Numbered from the stretch's first letter, positions 21,789-30,192 are shown. The stretch: DNA of 64,000 nt from Chryseobacterium sp. JV274 (GCF_903969135.1 NZ_LR824569.1:3865001-3929000); one strand, 5' to 3'. The notes: generated by a model not told the origin, from the letters alone. A program made the numbers and translations.

Positions 21789-24485
21789 ATGAAAGAAAGA
21801 CTTTATGAGATCCTTAATGAGGAAAAGATACATGAGATTATCCCTTTTCTAAAAGAACTTAGTATTGAAGAAAGGAAAACCCTGGTGCCCTCTATAAAGA
21901 AAATGGACAGGGAAATCAGTAAAATTGTAATGACTAAAAACTCCTACCACACGGCAGGATCTGTAAGCCAACATTCCATTATTGATATTGCTTCATTTGT
22001 CTGTATGGATAAAAAGAATTTCGGTAAAAACTACTGGAGTCTTTTCCGTAATGCAGAACAGACCGAACAGATTCTGGAGTGGGGCTGCCCAGAATGGTTT
22101 TCAGACTTTATCAATGAATCCGTAGAAGCTGAATTTACAGCGTTTAACTATAAAGATATTTTAGGATGGACAGAAAAAGGCTATGTACAGCCCAAACCGG
22201 AATTGCTGGGACATCATCTGAGTAATTATCCGGCTGAACTGGACCGTCATCCCGAAACCCTTAATACCCACTTTTGGTACTTATGTGAATATCCTTCCAA
22301 ATCTTTACCTTTCCGTAAAGAATGGTTTCCTATCGTTCAGAAACTGATCACAGAAAAAAAGATTGAAAGAAAAAGATTTTTAAAAGAATGCCTTCTGGCT
22401 TCCAACAGAAATTTTAATAAAAATGTCACGGGCTGGTTTATGGATGCATTTACATCATTAAAACCAACTGAAGAAGAACTTTCTGAGCTGCAGGATGAAT
22501 TGCTTGCAGGGTTGGCCTCCTCACAGTCAAAAGCTGTGAATACCATATTATCACATTTGAAAAAAATTGTGGGAGTTCCTGATTTTAAGAATGATGAGTT
22601 TTCCCATTACCTTCCGAATCTGCTGAGCTCGGAAGTAAAAACAGTGGTTGTTTCCAGTCTGGTACTGACCGAAAAAATATTTCAGAGAAAGAAAATAGAT
22701 CCTGAAATGCTGGGAATGGCTCTAAGTACAGCATTTGTCAGCAAAGATGATGGAGTACAGTCAAAAGCTGCGAAAATTATCCTTAAATATATTCCGGCTT
22801 CAGAAAATATGATAGAAGCTCTTTCACACTATTCGGATAATATACTGACTAATGTGCGTCCTCTTCTTATAAAATATATTGAAGAAACACAACCAGAGCT
22901 TGAGGCAATAGCTTCAGAAAAACTATCTCTGACTCCAGAAGAAAATGCGGTGAAAGTACTTGAGAACTTTGAAGACCTGATGTTTTATCTTCCTGTGGCC
23001 ATGGATGATCCGTACAGTCATCATTGTGATATTGCTTTGGCTGGATTTATCCGTTTTGCCGGTGATGTAAATGCTGAGTCTGTGAAATTAATAGAACCCG
23101 TATTTTTGAAAGCCTGTAAAACAATTGCGAAATGGGAAGTTCCCTATCTGAATGTTTTACTATGCAATGCTATTATTAACTATGGTTTGGATTTACTGGA
23201 AAAATATCCGATTCAGCTTAAAAACCTGGAAAAAATTTACCATAAAACCAAAGATGAGGAAGCCGAAAGAGAATCTTACTCCAATTATCAGAAAAAATTG
23301 GGACCGATTGAAAATGTAGGAGCAGATTGCCCCGCCAGAATCGCGTTTAAAGAGCTTGCTATTTATGCGTATGAAAAAATAAAGTCAGGAGATAAAATCC
23401 CGCTATTGTTCCCGGTTACCCATGCTCCATGCTGGATTTCCCCTGTTACACTGGTGGAAAGATTAGAGAGCTATCAGAATAATAATATCGTACCTCATCA
23501 TCTTGATATTCAGCTGGCATTGCAGCGTTGTGCTTTAGACAATACTTCAGAAGCTGTGATAGAAGCTGAAAAAAGATTAAAGGGAGAATATAAAGAACTG
23601 TTACTTTTCTTCTTTGGCAAAAATGCTAGACCGGAAGGAAAATTTGAACACCCTTCATGGTGGATGACTGCGGGAATTACCCGTTCACCGGAAACTGTGT
23701 TTGAAGAATTCAGCAGTTTTGGATATGATGATATTCCTGTAGAATTCTTTTCAGGGGTCTACAAATGGAAAACCATCGATAATAAGAAAAACTCATATTA
23801 TCCTGTAGAGCTGAAAATTGTTCTTCCCAAATATCATCTTGTAAAAAGGAAAGACCCTTTATTCGTGGAATATTTCATTGCCGAACAGAAAGAACTTACC
23901 GAAATCCCTGCTTTGATGCTGTGCTTTCCGAATACTCCGGCAAATGCTTTGGCAAAAGTAATCAAGCACTGCCTTTTCTTTTCAGGAATTGCCGAAGTTT
24001 ATGAAAGAAGCCTGGTTTTGAATACTGCGAATGCGCTTTATCAGATCAAAAAACCTTTGGATGAAATCGGGTATTTGTTCTTAGGAACTATTTTCCTGGA
24101 CAGCGATAAAACGATCCGTGGTACAGCAGCTGAAATTTGGCTGGAACACGTTTCTTCCCAAACGATGGATAATGCATGGTTAGGAAGAGTAATCGGTCTC
24201 CATGAAAAGCTGGAATGGGCTCCTGTTAAAAGATTGACAGATCTTATACAGCATCATATGCTGAATGTAAGTAAGAACCATAATATTGCTCTGGAAGAAT
24301 TGATTTCCAATATATTGCTTCAAATGGAAACGCCGGTTACCAATCTGAAAAAGATTCTGGAGATCTACCATGAAGTATTGGCCTTGAATCACTCAGAAGC
24401 CAATAGGGAGATAATCGGGAAACTGGATAGCTGGAAAGAAAATTCAAGTCTGAAAAAAATCTGCAGTCTTCTTCTGAAAAAATAG
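21789..24485 (+). CDS. DUF6493-like large helical repeat protein, 898 aa
   Basis: A cytosolic 898-aa protein built of alpha-helical repeats, with the look of a HEAT-like scaffold (for example LSSEVKTVVVSSLVLTEKIF and DGVQSKAAKIILKYIP). The family name DUF6493 is my recognition from overall pattern and from pairing with a SWIM zinc-finger gene. No catalytic motif is seen. The start is 39 nt after the end of the frameshifted paralogue. The SWIM gene follows after 3 nt, so they are co-translated and probably form a complex. Confidence 0.75.
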   Translation: MKERLYEILNEEKIHEIIPFLKELSIEERKTLVPSIKKMDREISKIVMTKNSYHTAGSVSQHSIIDIASFVCMDKKNFGKNYWSLFRNAEQTEQILEWGCPEWFSDFINESVEAEFTAFNYKDILGWTEKGYVQPKPELLGHHLSNYPAELDRHPETLNTHFWYLCEYPSKSLPFRKEWFPIVQKLITEKKIERKRFLKECLLASNRNFNKNVTGWFMDAFTSLKPTEEELSELQDELLAGLASSQSKAVNTILSHLKKIVGVPDFKNDEFSHYLPNLLSSEVKTVVVSSLVLTEKIFQRKKIDPEMLGMALSTAFVSKDDGVQSKAAKIILKYIPASENMIEALSHYSDNILTNVRPLLIKYIEETQPELEAIASEKLSLTPEENAVKVLENFEDLMFYLPVAMDDPYSHHCDIALAGFIRFAGDVNAESVKLIEPVFLKACKTIAKWEVPYLNVLLCNAIINYGLDLLEKYPIQLKNLEKIYHKTKDEEAERESYSNYQKKLGPIENVGADCPARIAFKELAIYAYEKIKSGDKIPLLFPVTHAPCWISPVTLVERLESYQNNNIVPHHLDIQLALQRCALDNTSEAVIEAEKRLKGEYKELLLFFFGKNARPEGKFEHPSWWMTAGITRSPETVFEEFSSFGYDDIPVEFFSGVYKWKTIDNKKNSYYPVELKIVLPKYHLVKRKDPLFVEYFIAEQKELTEIPALMLCFPNTPANALAKVIKHCLFFSGIAEVYERSLVLNTANALYQIKKPLDEIGYLFLGTIFLDSDKTIRGTAAEIWLEHVSSQTMDNAWLGRVIGLHEKLEWAPVKRLTDLIQHHMLNVSKNHNIALEELISNILLQMETPVTNLKKILEIYHEVLALNHSEANREIIGKLDSWKENSSLKKICSLLLKK

Positions 24486-24488
24486 ATT

Positions 24489-25832
24489 ATGGAGGGTACG
24501 CTTATTTACAACTACTCAGGAACATCCTCTTTAGTAAGGAAAGATGTGCTTGAAGAACTTTTTCTCGCTAAATACAGTGAGGTCCATAAAAATACCGATG
24601 TCCCATGTTTTTTCTGGGGGAATGTCAGGCAGCCTTTTATTTTAGCACGCTGCCTGATTGCACTTTCCAATATTGTGAAATCCAGTTTTAATCTGTCTCC
24701 GTTTCAGATGGGACTTCTCAAAGATCCAATAGTAACAGCCGGAAATCAAAAATTACGCTTTGAAGGTTTTTCTCACTGTGCCGGAGTCTACGCAAGAGTT
24801 GATATACTGCCTGATGGTTTGGAAGGAGAATTTCTGGAAAACGGAACTACAAATGTAGATTTTAACCAGCCTATGATAACAGCCCTGGGAAGTATCCGCC
24901 CGAATGAAAAAATTATGCTTTCCGTAGGTGAAAAAGAAGTGGCTCTGTATAAAGAAGAAGAAAAAGTAATAGAAAGAAAAGTCCCTTTGCCATCAAAATG
25001 GATTAAAGGACTGGGAACGGTTCAGGTTTATTTATCAGAATCTGAAAAACGATATGCTTTTAATAAAATCCAGACACAGCAGCTGTTCCGGGGAATGCCG
25101 AAAGGAACTATAAAGTCCGATTATTATCTGATTGTGAGAGGAAATAAACCCTTTTTTTCTCCGGTAAAATCTGCAGATGCTGTTTGTATAGGCGGGCTTC
25201 ACAGGCTTCGTCTTTTAGAGCCTCTGCTTCCTTATATTGATTCTATGCAGGTTTTTCCACATTCTAATATGCAGTCTACAACATGGCAGCTTTATATGGG
25301 ACATATCAGATTCTGCTTTTCTTTGTCAAGAGAGTGCTGGAGAGGTTTCTCAGGAGAAGGTGCTGTATTGGAAAGCCTGATTTCTGAAGTCTCTGATGAG
25401 TGGATTGATGCTTTGGATAAGTATGCCTATGCCAATCAATCTTTTAATCCCTCCATGTTTGCTCTGAAGGAAAATCTGAGTTTCAGTAAAGCTGATAATG
25501 TTACAGGAAGACTTGCTGCAATGGGATTACTGGGCTATGACCTTGATGATCATGAATTTTTCTACCGCAGACTTCCTTTTAAATTGAGCCGTATTATTGG
25601 CCTCAACCCCCGTATAAAAAATGCCGAAAAGTTGATAGAATGCGGAAAAGTAGAAATTTTAAATAACAACAAAGAAAGAACAGAAGCCAGAGTAGAAGGA
25701 ACCGGTGTGCACCATACAGTAATCATTGAAGAAGAAAAAGAACGCTGTACCTGCGAATGGTTTAGTAAGTATCAGGGAGAAAGAGGTCCCTGTAAACACG
25801 TGTTGGCAGTGAAGAAACTGGTAAACAGTTAA
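24489..25832 (+). CDS. SWIM zinc-finger protein
   Basis: A 447-aa protein whose C terminus carries the SWIM signature CxCxnCxH: RCTCEWFSKYQGERGPCKHVLA, with Cys-Cys at 418/420 region and Cys-Lys-His near 433. The rest is a mixed fold without a recognised catalytic motif. SWIM domains bind nucleic acid or protein. It starts 3 nt after the DUF6493-like gene. Pairs of this kind occur near MoxR/vWA systems and TROVE genes in other bacteria; the link is inferred from position here. Confidence 0.8.
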   Translation: MEGTLIYNYSGTSSLVRKDVLEELFLAKYSEVHKNTDVPCFFWGNVRQPFILARCLIALSNIVKSSFNLSPFQMGLLKDPIVTAGNQKLRFEGFSHCAGVYARVDILPDGLEGEFLENGTTNVDFNQPMITALGSIRPNEKIMLSVGEKEVALYKEEEKVIERKVPLPSKWIKGLGTVQVYLSESEKRYAFNKIQTQQLFRGMPKGTIKSDYYLIVRGNKPFFSPVKSADAVCIGGLHRLRLLEPLLPYIDSMQVFPHSNMQSTTWQLYMGHIRFCFSLSRECWRGFSGEGAVLESLISEVSDEWIDALDKYAYANQSFNPSMFALKENLSFSKADNVTGRLAAMGLLGYDLDDHEFFYRRLPFKLSRIIGLNPRIKNAEKLIECGKVEILNNNKERTEARVEGTGVHHTVIIEEEKERCTCEWFSKYQGERGPCKHVLAVKKLVNS

Positions 25833-25957
25833 AAAGTTCTCCTATCTGATTTTATTATCTTGTTGACAGTAGCAAGGACACAAAAATTTTGTATCCCCTC
25901 ATAACTTTGATTTCTTGTGCCTGTGCGTTATTTCAGTAGCTGACAGGTATTTTCATC

Positions 25958-26410
25958 TCAATCTTTTACCTGTCTCATCCATTCCTCATAGCTAAGTACC
26001 CCCAATTCCGGTTTACTTTCTCCTTCAAGAATAGAGATAAACTCAAGCTGGTTTCCATCCGGATCATTGAAATAAATAGCCAGTGCCGGCATCCATGCAA
26101 ATACCATTGGTTCAACACTTCCATTTTTTAAGAAATTGTAGGGCTTTAAATCTTTATTTTCTAAAAACTCCACTGAATAGTTTAAAATATCTTCCTTACT
26201 GCTGGAAAAGGCAAAATGTCTGGTCTGAAGATTCTCCTTCTGCTCCCACAATCCCAACATAAATTCTTTCTCTTCTCCAACCCATAAAAAAGCAATAGGT
26301 CTGGTTTCATCCCTGTGACCCAGTTTCAATCCTAGCACTTCTGTATAAAACTGTATCGCATTTTCCAGATTGCTCACCTGGACATGAGTTTCATATATTC
26401 CCTTAATCAT
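25958..26410 (-). CDS. VOC family (glyoxalase-like) protein
   Basis: A 150-aa protein, MIKGIYETHVQVSNLENAIQFY at the start and PDGNQLEFI near the C terminus, the two conserved ends of a vicinal oxygen chelate module. His9 and the Glu of QLEFI are likely metal ligands. It could be a dioxygenase or an antibiotic-resistance type member; the substrate is unknown. It interrupts the strand of the island and has its own promoter region, shared divergently with rsr. Confidence 0.8.
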   Translation of the reverse strand: MIKGIYETHVQVSNLENAIQFYTEVLGLKLGHRDETRPIAFLWVGEEKEFMLGLWEQKENLQTRHFAFSSSKEDILNYSVEFLENKDLKPYNFLKNGSVEPMVFAWMPALAIYFNDPDGNQLEFISILEGESKPELGVLSYEEWMRQVKD

Positions 26411-26708
26411 AGCTTAATTTTAATGGCAAAGCTAGAAAACCCTTTCTGAAAAACAGATCAGAGATGATTTTTTTAATGAAAATGAATGATAGAAGGATTT
26501 TATAATTAGGGATTAGAGATTAGGTTGTTGGTAAATATCACTATCTGTTTTCAAAATCAATTCAATAGAGGTGGGCTTTAACCCGCCTTACAAGCAACTC
26601 ATTCATCCGGCTTCAGCCAAAATTTAAAAATCTGCATGAATTTTTTAAAAATATTCAATGTATTAGATCTAATCCCCAATTAAAGAAAAAAAACAAAGAA
26701 AAATTTTC

Positions 26709-26744
26709 TACGCAAAAAGGTTGCGCAATACTGTTTTTACTTTG
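26709..26744 (+). promoter_or_regulatory. Dyad operator and -7 element of rsr
   Basis: TACGCAAAAAGGTTGCGCA (26709-26727) is a dyad with half-sites TACGCAA and TTGCGCA around 5 bp. It is followed after 10 nt by TACTTTG, a shortened -7. Three close copies precede other promoters at 28484, 28699 and 29561. The position suggests an activator replacing the -33 contact. The rest of the 392-nt gap to the VOC gene holds a GGTGGGCTTTAACCCGCC repeat hairpin at about 26570. Confidence 0.7.
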
Positions 26745-26802
26745 CATCAGAAATCAGAGAGGAAGTACCAATCTTTCCAATGTTTAACCAAAAACAGTAA
26801 CC

Positions 26803-28320
26803 ATGAAATTTAATTTTTTTAAAAAAGAAACTAAAGTAGTATTGAACTACGAAGGTGAAAAAGCATATGCGATGACACCTGCCGAAGAATTGTATAGTGC
26901 TGTTGTTACAACAGGACTTTCAGATACCAACTATGAAAAAGGAAATGACAGATTGAAAAGAATCCAGTCTCTGATCAAAAAAAATGATCCCGAATTTGTA
27001 GCTAAACTGGCGGTGTATGCAAGAAAAGATATGTATCTCCGTTCCATTCCATTGGTATTGACTACCGAACTGGCGAAGCAGGCTTCCGGTACGGATCTGG
27101 TAAGTAAAACGGTAGATAAAGTAGTACAGAGAGCAGATGAAATTACAGAATTACTGGCGTACTACCAGCTTGCAAATAAAAGAACAGATACCAAAAAACT
27201 GAACAGACTGTCAAAGCAGATTCAGAAAGGTTTGGTAAAATCATTTAATAAATTCGATGAATATCAGTTTGCAAAATACAATAGGAAAGCAGAAGTAACT
27301 CTGAAAGACGCACTCTTTCTGGTTCATCCGAAAGCTAAAGATGAAAATCAACAATCTGTTTTCAATAAAATTGCCAATAATACATTGGAAACCCCTTATA
27401 CATGGGAAGTTGAACTTTCTGTTTTGGGGCAGACGAAATTTGCAGATGATACAGAAAGAAAACTGGCTTTCAAAAACAAATGGGAAGAACTGATCTTCAG
27501 CAACAAATTGGGCTATATGGCAACCATGAGAAACCTGAGGAATATCCTGGAAGCCGGAGTATCATCTGATGCCATGAATAAAGTCTGCAGATATCTTTCT
27601 GATGAAAGAGCAGTATCCAATTCAAAGCAGCTCCCATTCCGATTTCTGGCGGCCTACAGAGAATTAAAGACTATAGATTCTCCTTATTTGGCTTCAGTAT
27701 TGGAGGCATTGGAAGATGCTGTGGTAGTAAGTGCTAAAAATATCAAAGGCTTTGGTTTTGATACTTCGGTAGTTATCGCTGCGGATGTATCCGGTTCTAT
27801 GCAGAAAGCAGTTTCCAATAAAAGTAAAATTTTGCTGTATGATATCGGTTTGCTGATGTCTATGATCTTGCAGTCACAATGTAAAAATGTGGTAACAGGT
27901 ATCTTTGGTGACCGTTGGTTAAGAATTCCAATGCCTAAAAACGGTATTTTAAGAAATGTAGACGCATTTTATAAACGAGAAGGTGAAGTAGGCTATTCTA
28001 CCAATGGTTATCTGGTCATCGAAGATCTGATCGAAAGAAAAGAACAGGTAGATAAAGTAATGCTTTTTACCGATACTCAGATGTGGAACAGCATTGGAAG
28101 TAGAAACTCTTTTGAAGACCTTTGGAATAGATATAAAGCCATCGCTCCTCATGCAAAACTGTATATTTTTGACCTGGCAGGTTATGGTCAACAGCCACTT
28201 GATGTCAGAAAGAATGATGTATACCTTATTGCAGGTTGGTCAGACAAAATTTTCGATGTGCTGAATGCTTTGGAAGACAAGAAATCTGCAGTGAAAATGA
28301 TTCAAAAAGTAGTGCTGTAG
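26803..28320 (+). CDS. rsr: TROVE domain protein, Ro60 orthologue (Rsr)
   Basis: A 505-aa RNA-binding protein. The first 300 residues are the helical TROVE ring, starting after MTPAEELYSAVVTTG, with RKDMYLRSIPLVLTTELAK typical of the family. A vWA domain follows, with a complete MIDAS DVSGSMQ near residue 327. Ro60/Rsr binds misfolded RNAs and Y RNAs and joins exonucleases in RNA quality control. Here it has a dedicated dyad operator, ends in its own terminator and is followed by an array of Y RNA-like elements. No rtcB/rtcA genes, the usual partners in proteobacteria, are in the window; the Rnl2-type ligase 10 kb upstream may fill that role. Confidence 0.92.
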   Translation: MKFNFFKKETKVVLNYEGEKAYAMTPAEELYSAVVTTGLSDTNYEKGNDRLKRIQSLIKKNDPEFVAKLAVYARKDMYLRSIPLVLTTELAKQASGTDLVSKTVDKVVQRADEITELLAYYQLANKRTDTKKLNRLSKQIQKGLVKSFNKFDEYQFAKYNRKAEVTLKDALFLVHPKAKDENQQSVFNKIANNTLETPYTWEVELSVLGQTKFADDTERKLAFKNKWEELIFSNKLGYMATMRNLRNILEAGVSSDAMNKVCRYLSDERAVSNSKQLPFRFLAAYRELKTIDSPYLASVLEALEDAVVVSAKNIKGFGFDTSVVIAADVSGSMQKAVSNKSKILLYDIGLLMSMILQSQCKNVVTGIFGDRWLRIPMPKNGILRNVDAFYKREGEVGYSTNGYLVIEDLIERKEQVDKVMLFTDTQMWNSIGSRNSFEDLWNRYKAIAPHAKLYIFDLAGYGQQPLDVRKNDVYLIAGWSDKIFDVLNALEDKKSAVKMIQKVVL

Positions 28321-28334
28321 TTGGCACTGCTTTT
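28305..28334 (+). terminator. Terminator overlapping the rsr stop codon
   Basis: AAAAGTAGTGC pairs with GCACTGCTTTT (one wobble), followed by T and A bases. It separates rsr from the Y RNA array. Confidence 0.7.
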
Positions 28335-28358
28335 AAAAAATAACATAATAAATCAGTT

Positions 28359-28519
28359 GTAAATCCGTACGAGTTTAGAATTTTTATAGAGTTGAGGTTA
28401 TTTTTAGCAGAAGTTTCCAAGTCTTGAATTTTTGGTTCTTTTGCATCAAGGCAAAACGAACAGAATTTAAATAAAAAATATACTACGTAAAAAGATTGCG
28501 TACATGCAATATAATTTTG
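28359..28519. repeat. Direct duplication, copy A (operator-bearing leader)
   Basis: About 150 nt shared with 29452-29596: GAGTTTAGAATTTTTATAGAG, then GTTATTTTTAGC, GTTTCCAAGTCTTGAA and CAAGGCAAAACGAAC, ending with the operator and -7. The duplication seems to have spread an rsr-type promoter in front of Y RNA units. Confidence 0.75.
28484..28519 (+). promoter_or_regulatory. Dyad operator and perfect -7 element (Y RNA unit 1)
   Basis: TACGTAAAAAGATTGCGTA at 28484-28502, then 9 nt, then TAATTTTG (28512-28519). Same layout as upstream of rsr. Confidence 0.75.
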
Positions 28520-28529
28520 CAGTGTTAAT

Positions 28530-28622
28530 ACTATCGGTGCCGTTAGAAAGACATCCTTCGATTCCAAAACTGATAGAGTCTTTCACGAGATTGCCCGGTA
28601 GCTGACCAATGCCGTTGATAAG
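28530..28622 (+). ncRNA. Y RNA-like element 1 (no complete tRNA module)
   Basis: It has the family core TGCCGT, a P2 helix GAAAGAC/GTCTTTC (28546-28583) and CCTTCG in place of TACTTCG. The ends pair only weakly (TATC/GATA). No D-arm/T-arm pair is seen inside. It starts 11 nt after a perfect -7 element, so it is probably transcribed from its first base. Confidence 0.45.
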
Positions 28623-28698
28623 AGTTTCATCGTCAACTTTCAATTGAACATCAATTACTCTTATTATTAACTTGCTTGGTTTTTAATAAAAACATAAC

Positions 28699-28734
28699 TA
28701 CGTAAAAAGAATACGCAGTAGCTATCTAAATTTG
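28699..28734 (+). promoter_or_regulatory. Dyad operator and perfect -7 element (unit 2)
   Basis: TACGTAAAAAGAATACGCA at 28699-28717, then 9 nt, then TAAATTTG (28727-28734). It precedes a 13-codon mini-ORF, a 73-aa ORF and Y RNA-like elements 2 and 3. Confidence 0.75.
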
Positions 28735-28755
28735 CAAAAGAAAAAAATAATAACC

Positions 28756-28797
28756 ATGATTCATCATAAACCAAATCTGAAAGAAGCACTGTATTGA
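28756..28797 (+). CDS. 13-codon mini-ORF after operator promoter
   Basis: ATG in the context AATAATAACCATG, the same as the rsr start context (CAGTAACCATG), then MIHHKPNLKEALY and TGA. It may be a relic of the rsr start carried by the promoter duplication, or a leader peptide. A similar nine-codon ORF begins at 29617 behind the fourth operator. Confidence 0.35.
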   Translation: MIHHKPNLKEALY

Positions 28798-28815
28798 GGT
28801 TAATACTCAATACTT

Positions 28816-29037
28816 ATGAAAAAAATTAAAGTGGTAAGACAAAAATTCGGATTCAATGAATATGGATTGATTGACTTTCCGAAGAAAATTTCCGGTGTAC
28901 AGATTTCAAGAATTATGCACGGAGATGATATGGGTTGTTCATACTGTTTCCCACACGGTTATGAGGTGGTGAATGCAAAGTATACAAAATTCCAGCGAAA
29001 CTGGAAGAAATATAGAAAAACTCAATGGAAAAATTAA
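28816..29037 (+). CDS. Small basic protein of 73 aa, unknown
   Basis: A lysine- and arginine-rich protein (MKKIKVVRQKFGFNEYGLIDF at the start, RNWKKYRKTQWKN at the end) with a central MGCSYCFPHGYE containing a CxxC. The charge and the CxxC suggest RNA binding or a zinc site, which is inference. It is in the same transcript as Y RNA-like elements 2 and 3; element 2 begins one base after its stop codon. Small proteins beside TROVE genes exist in other Flavobacteria, but I do not recognise a named family. Confidence 0.65.
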   Translation: MKKIKVVRQKFGFNEYGLIDFPKKISGVQISRIMHGDDMGCSYCFPHGYEVVNAKYTKFQRNWKKYRKTQWKN

Positions 29038-29178
29038 AATCAGGTGCCGTTTTGGAATCATACTTCGAGTTAAGTCTTCAGATGTAGGTTCAATTCCTGC
29101 CATACCTGTTGTAAACGGAATGTAGCTCAAAAGATAGAGTAGAAGAAAAAGAAAAGATTCCGCCGTTTTGCCCTGATT
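29038..29178 (+). ncRNA. Y RNA-like element 2 with permuted tRNA-like module
   Basis: The ends pair as AATCAGG/CCTGATT (P1). After TGCCGT comes P2 GGAATC/GATTCC, then ATACTTCG. Inside are, in order, a T-arm GTAGG-TTCAATT-CCTGC, acceptor 3' strand CATACC, a 10-nt linker, acceptor 5' strand GGAATG and a D-arm GCTC...GAGT; TCTTC/GAAGA replaces the anticodon stem. This is a tRNA permuted at the acceptor end, as in YrlA RNAs bound by Rsr. Confidence 0.75.
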
Positions 29179-29180
29179 AT

Positions 29181-29282
29181 ATAAAAGAGTGCCGTAGAGA
29201 ATACTTACTTCGGTATAAGTTGGTTCGACTCCAGAATGTAAATGATCTTATATCAGTCTTTTTTGAACCTGGCTTCTTTTAT
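29181..29282 (+). ncRNA. Y RNA-like element 3
   Basis: P1 is ATAAAAGA/TCTTTTAT. The core GTGCCGTAG and TACTTCGG are followed by a T-arm-like TTGG-TTCGACT-CCAG and the 12-mer GATCTTATATCA. No clear D-arm is seen. Closely related to element 6. Confidence 0.65.
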
Positions 29283-29451
29283 TTAAATCACACTCATGAA
29301 AAAATAATAATAAAAAGGGCGAAATTTCCAGCGATGACAGTTATGGAAATGTGACATAGGAAACGGAGGCGTTAAAAAAATAAACTTTGCGAACGTTAAG
29401 AAAATTCTATTGTTTGAAGCGCGACACAGTAAAGGAAACGAAGAACTAATG

Positions 29452-29596
29452 GTAAATTCGCGCAAGTTTAGAATTTTTAGAGAGTAGAGATTATTTTTAG
29501 CCGGAGTTTCCAGGTCTTGAACTTCAAGGCAAAACGAACAAAATTTAAATAAAAAATAAGTGCGTAAATGGAATGCGCAGTGACAATATAATTTTG
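29452..29596. repeat. Direct duplication, copy B (operator-bearing leader)
   Basis: The second copy of the leader at 28359-28519, ending in operator and -7. The preceding 29283-29451 stretch carries no recognised gene. Confidence 0.75.
29561..29596 (+). promoter_or_regulatory. Dyad operator and perfect -7 element (unit 3)
   Basis: TGCGTAAATGGAATGCGCA at 29561-29579, 9 nt, then TAATTTTG (29589-29596). It drives Y RNA-like elements 4-8. Confidence 0.75.
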
Positions 29597-29632
29597 TAAA
29601 AAGAAAACGAATAACTATGAATAAACATAGAA

Positions 29633-29760
29633 AGCAAGTGTCGTAAAACAGAGTTACTTCTTTAGGGGTGGTAATACAGGTTCGAATCCTGTTCTGCAAT
29701 CGCAGATAGTAGAAATGGTAACACCCCGTATAAGGCTCTGTTTGATTTAATTACCTTACT
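29633..29760 (+). ncRNA. Y RNA-like element 4 with permuted tRNA-like module
   Basis: The core TGTCGT is followed by P2 AAACAGAG/CTCTGTTT (8 bp) and TTACTTC. Inside, GGGGTG/CACCCC forms the anticodon-stem equivalent; a T-arm ACAGG-TTCGAAT-CCTGT, the acceptor TCTGC/GCAGA closed by only AATC, and a D-arm-like AGAAATGGTAAC follow. P1 is weak (AGCAAG/CTTACT, one mismatch). Confidence 0.7.
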
Positions 29761-29767
29761 AAAATAA

Positions 29768-29914
29768 AAATCAAGTGTCGTCTTAGAATCATACTTCGAG
29801 ATTGAATAAACATTGGGTCGCAGGTTCGAATCCTGCCTTTTCCCTCGAAAAGGAGAGGTAGCTCAGCAGGTAGAGCAAATGCACGGAAGATTCTGAAAAA
29901 CATTACCTTGATTT
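29768..29914 (+). ncRNA. Y RNA-like element 5 with permuted tRNA-like module
   Basis: P1 is AAATCAAG/CTTGATTT and P2 AGAATC/GATTCT, with TGTCGT and ATACTTCG. The module has a T-arm GCAGG-TTCGAAT-CCTGC, acceptor CTTTTCC/GGAGAGG (7 bp with wobbles) closed by CTCGAAAA, and a perfect D-arm GCTC-AGCAGGTA-GAGC. Confidence 0.8.
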
Positions 29915-29916
29915 AC

Positions 29917-30022
29917 ATAAAAGAGTGCCGTAGAAAAGGCCTACTTCGGTTTAATTTGGTTCGACTCCAGAAGGTCATGAAAGTGATCTTGTATAAGTCT
30001 TTTCGAGTCTTGCCTCTTTTAT
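29917..30022 (+). ncRNA. Y RNA-like element 6
   Basis: P1 is a 9-bp ATAAAAGAG/CTCTTTTAT. The core GTGCCGTAG and CTACTTCGG are present, then a T-arm-like TTTGG-TTCGACT-CCAGA and a closed stem AAGGTCA/TGATCTT in the acceptor position. The D-arm is reduced. Same subtype as element 3. Confidence 0.7.
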
Positions 30023-30030
30023 TTTAAAAC

Positions 30031-30183
30031 AAACAAGTGCCGTAGAAAAATGCTACTTCGCTCATCACGACGGGGTCGCGGGTTCGAGTCCCGCCTCTTC
30101 CACAACAAAAAAACACGATGTACATAGGAAGAGTAGCTCAGTTGGTTAGAGCACGACTGCATTATTCGGTTGTTGCCTTGTTT
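30031..30183 (+). ncRNA. Y RNA-like element 7 with permuted tRNA-like module
   Basis: P1 is AAACAAG/CTTGTTT and P2 AATGC/GCATT, with TGCCGT and TACTTCG. T-arm GCGGG-TTCGAGT-CCCGC, acceptor CTCTTCC/GGAAGAG (perfect 7 bp, followed by ACA) and D-arm GCTC-AGTTGGTTA-GAGC are all perfect. The acceptor strands are joined by a 25-nt A-rich linker. The best example of the permuted module. Confidence 0.8.
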
Positions 30184-30192
30184 TCATAAATC

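Noticed and set aside
29283..29699. 138-codon minus-strand frame in the Y RNA block
   Set aside because: It runs across an operator, a promoter and RNA elements, has poor composition for a protein and no recognised motif.
29633..30183. Permuted tmRNA (two-piece ssrA)
   Set aside because: No tag-peptide reading frame and no G-U acceptor pair of the alanine type; repeated copies and the rsr neighbour fit Y RNAs better.
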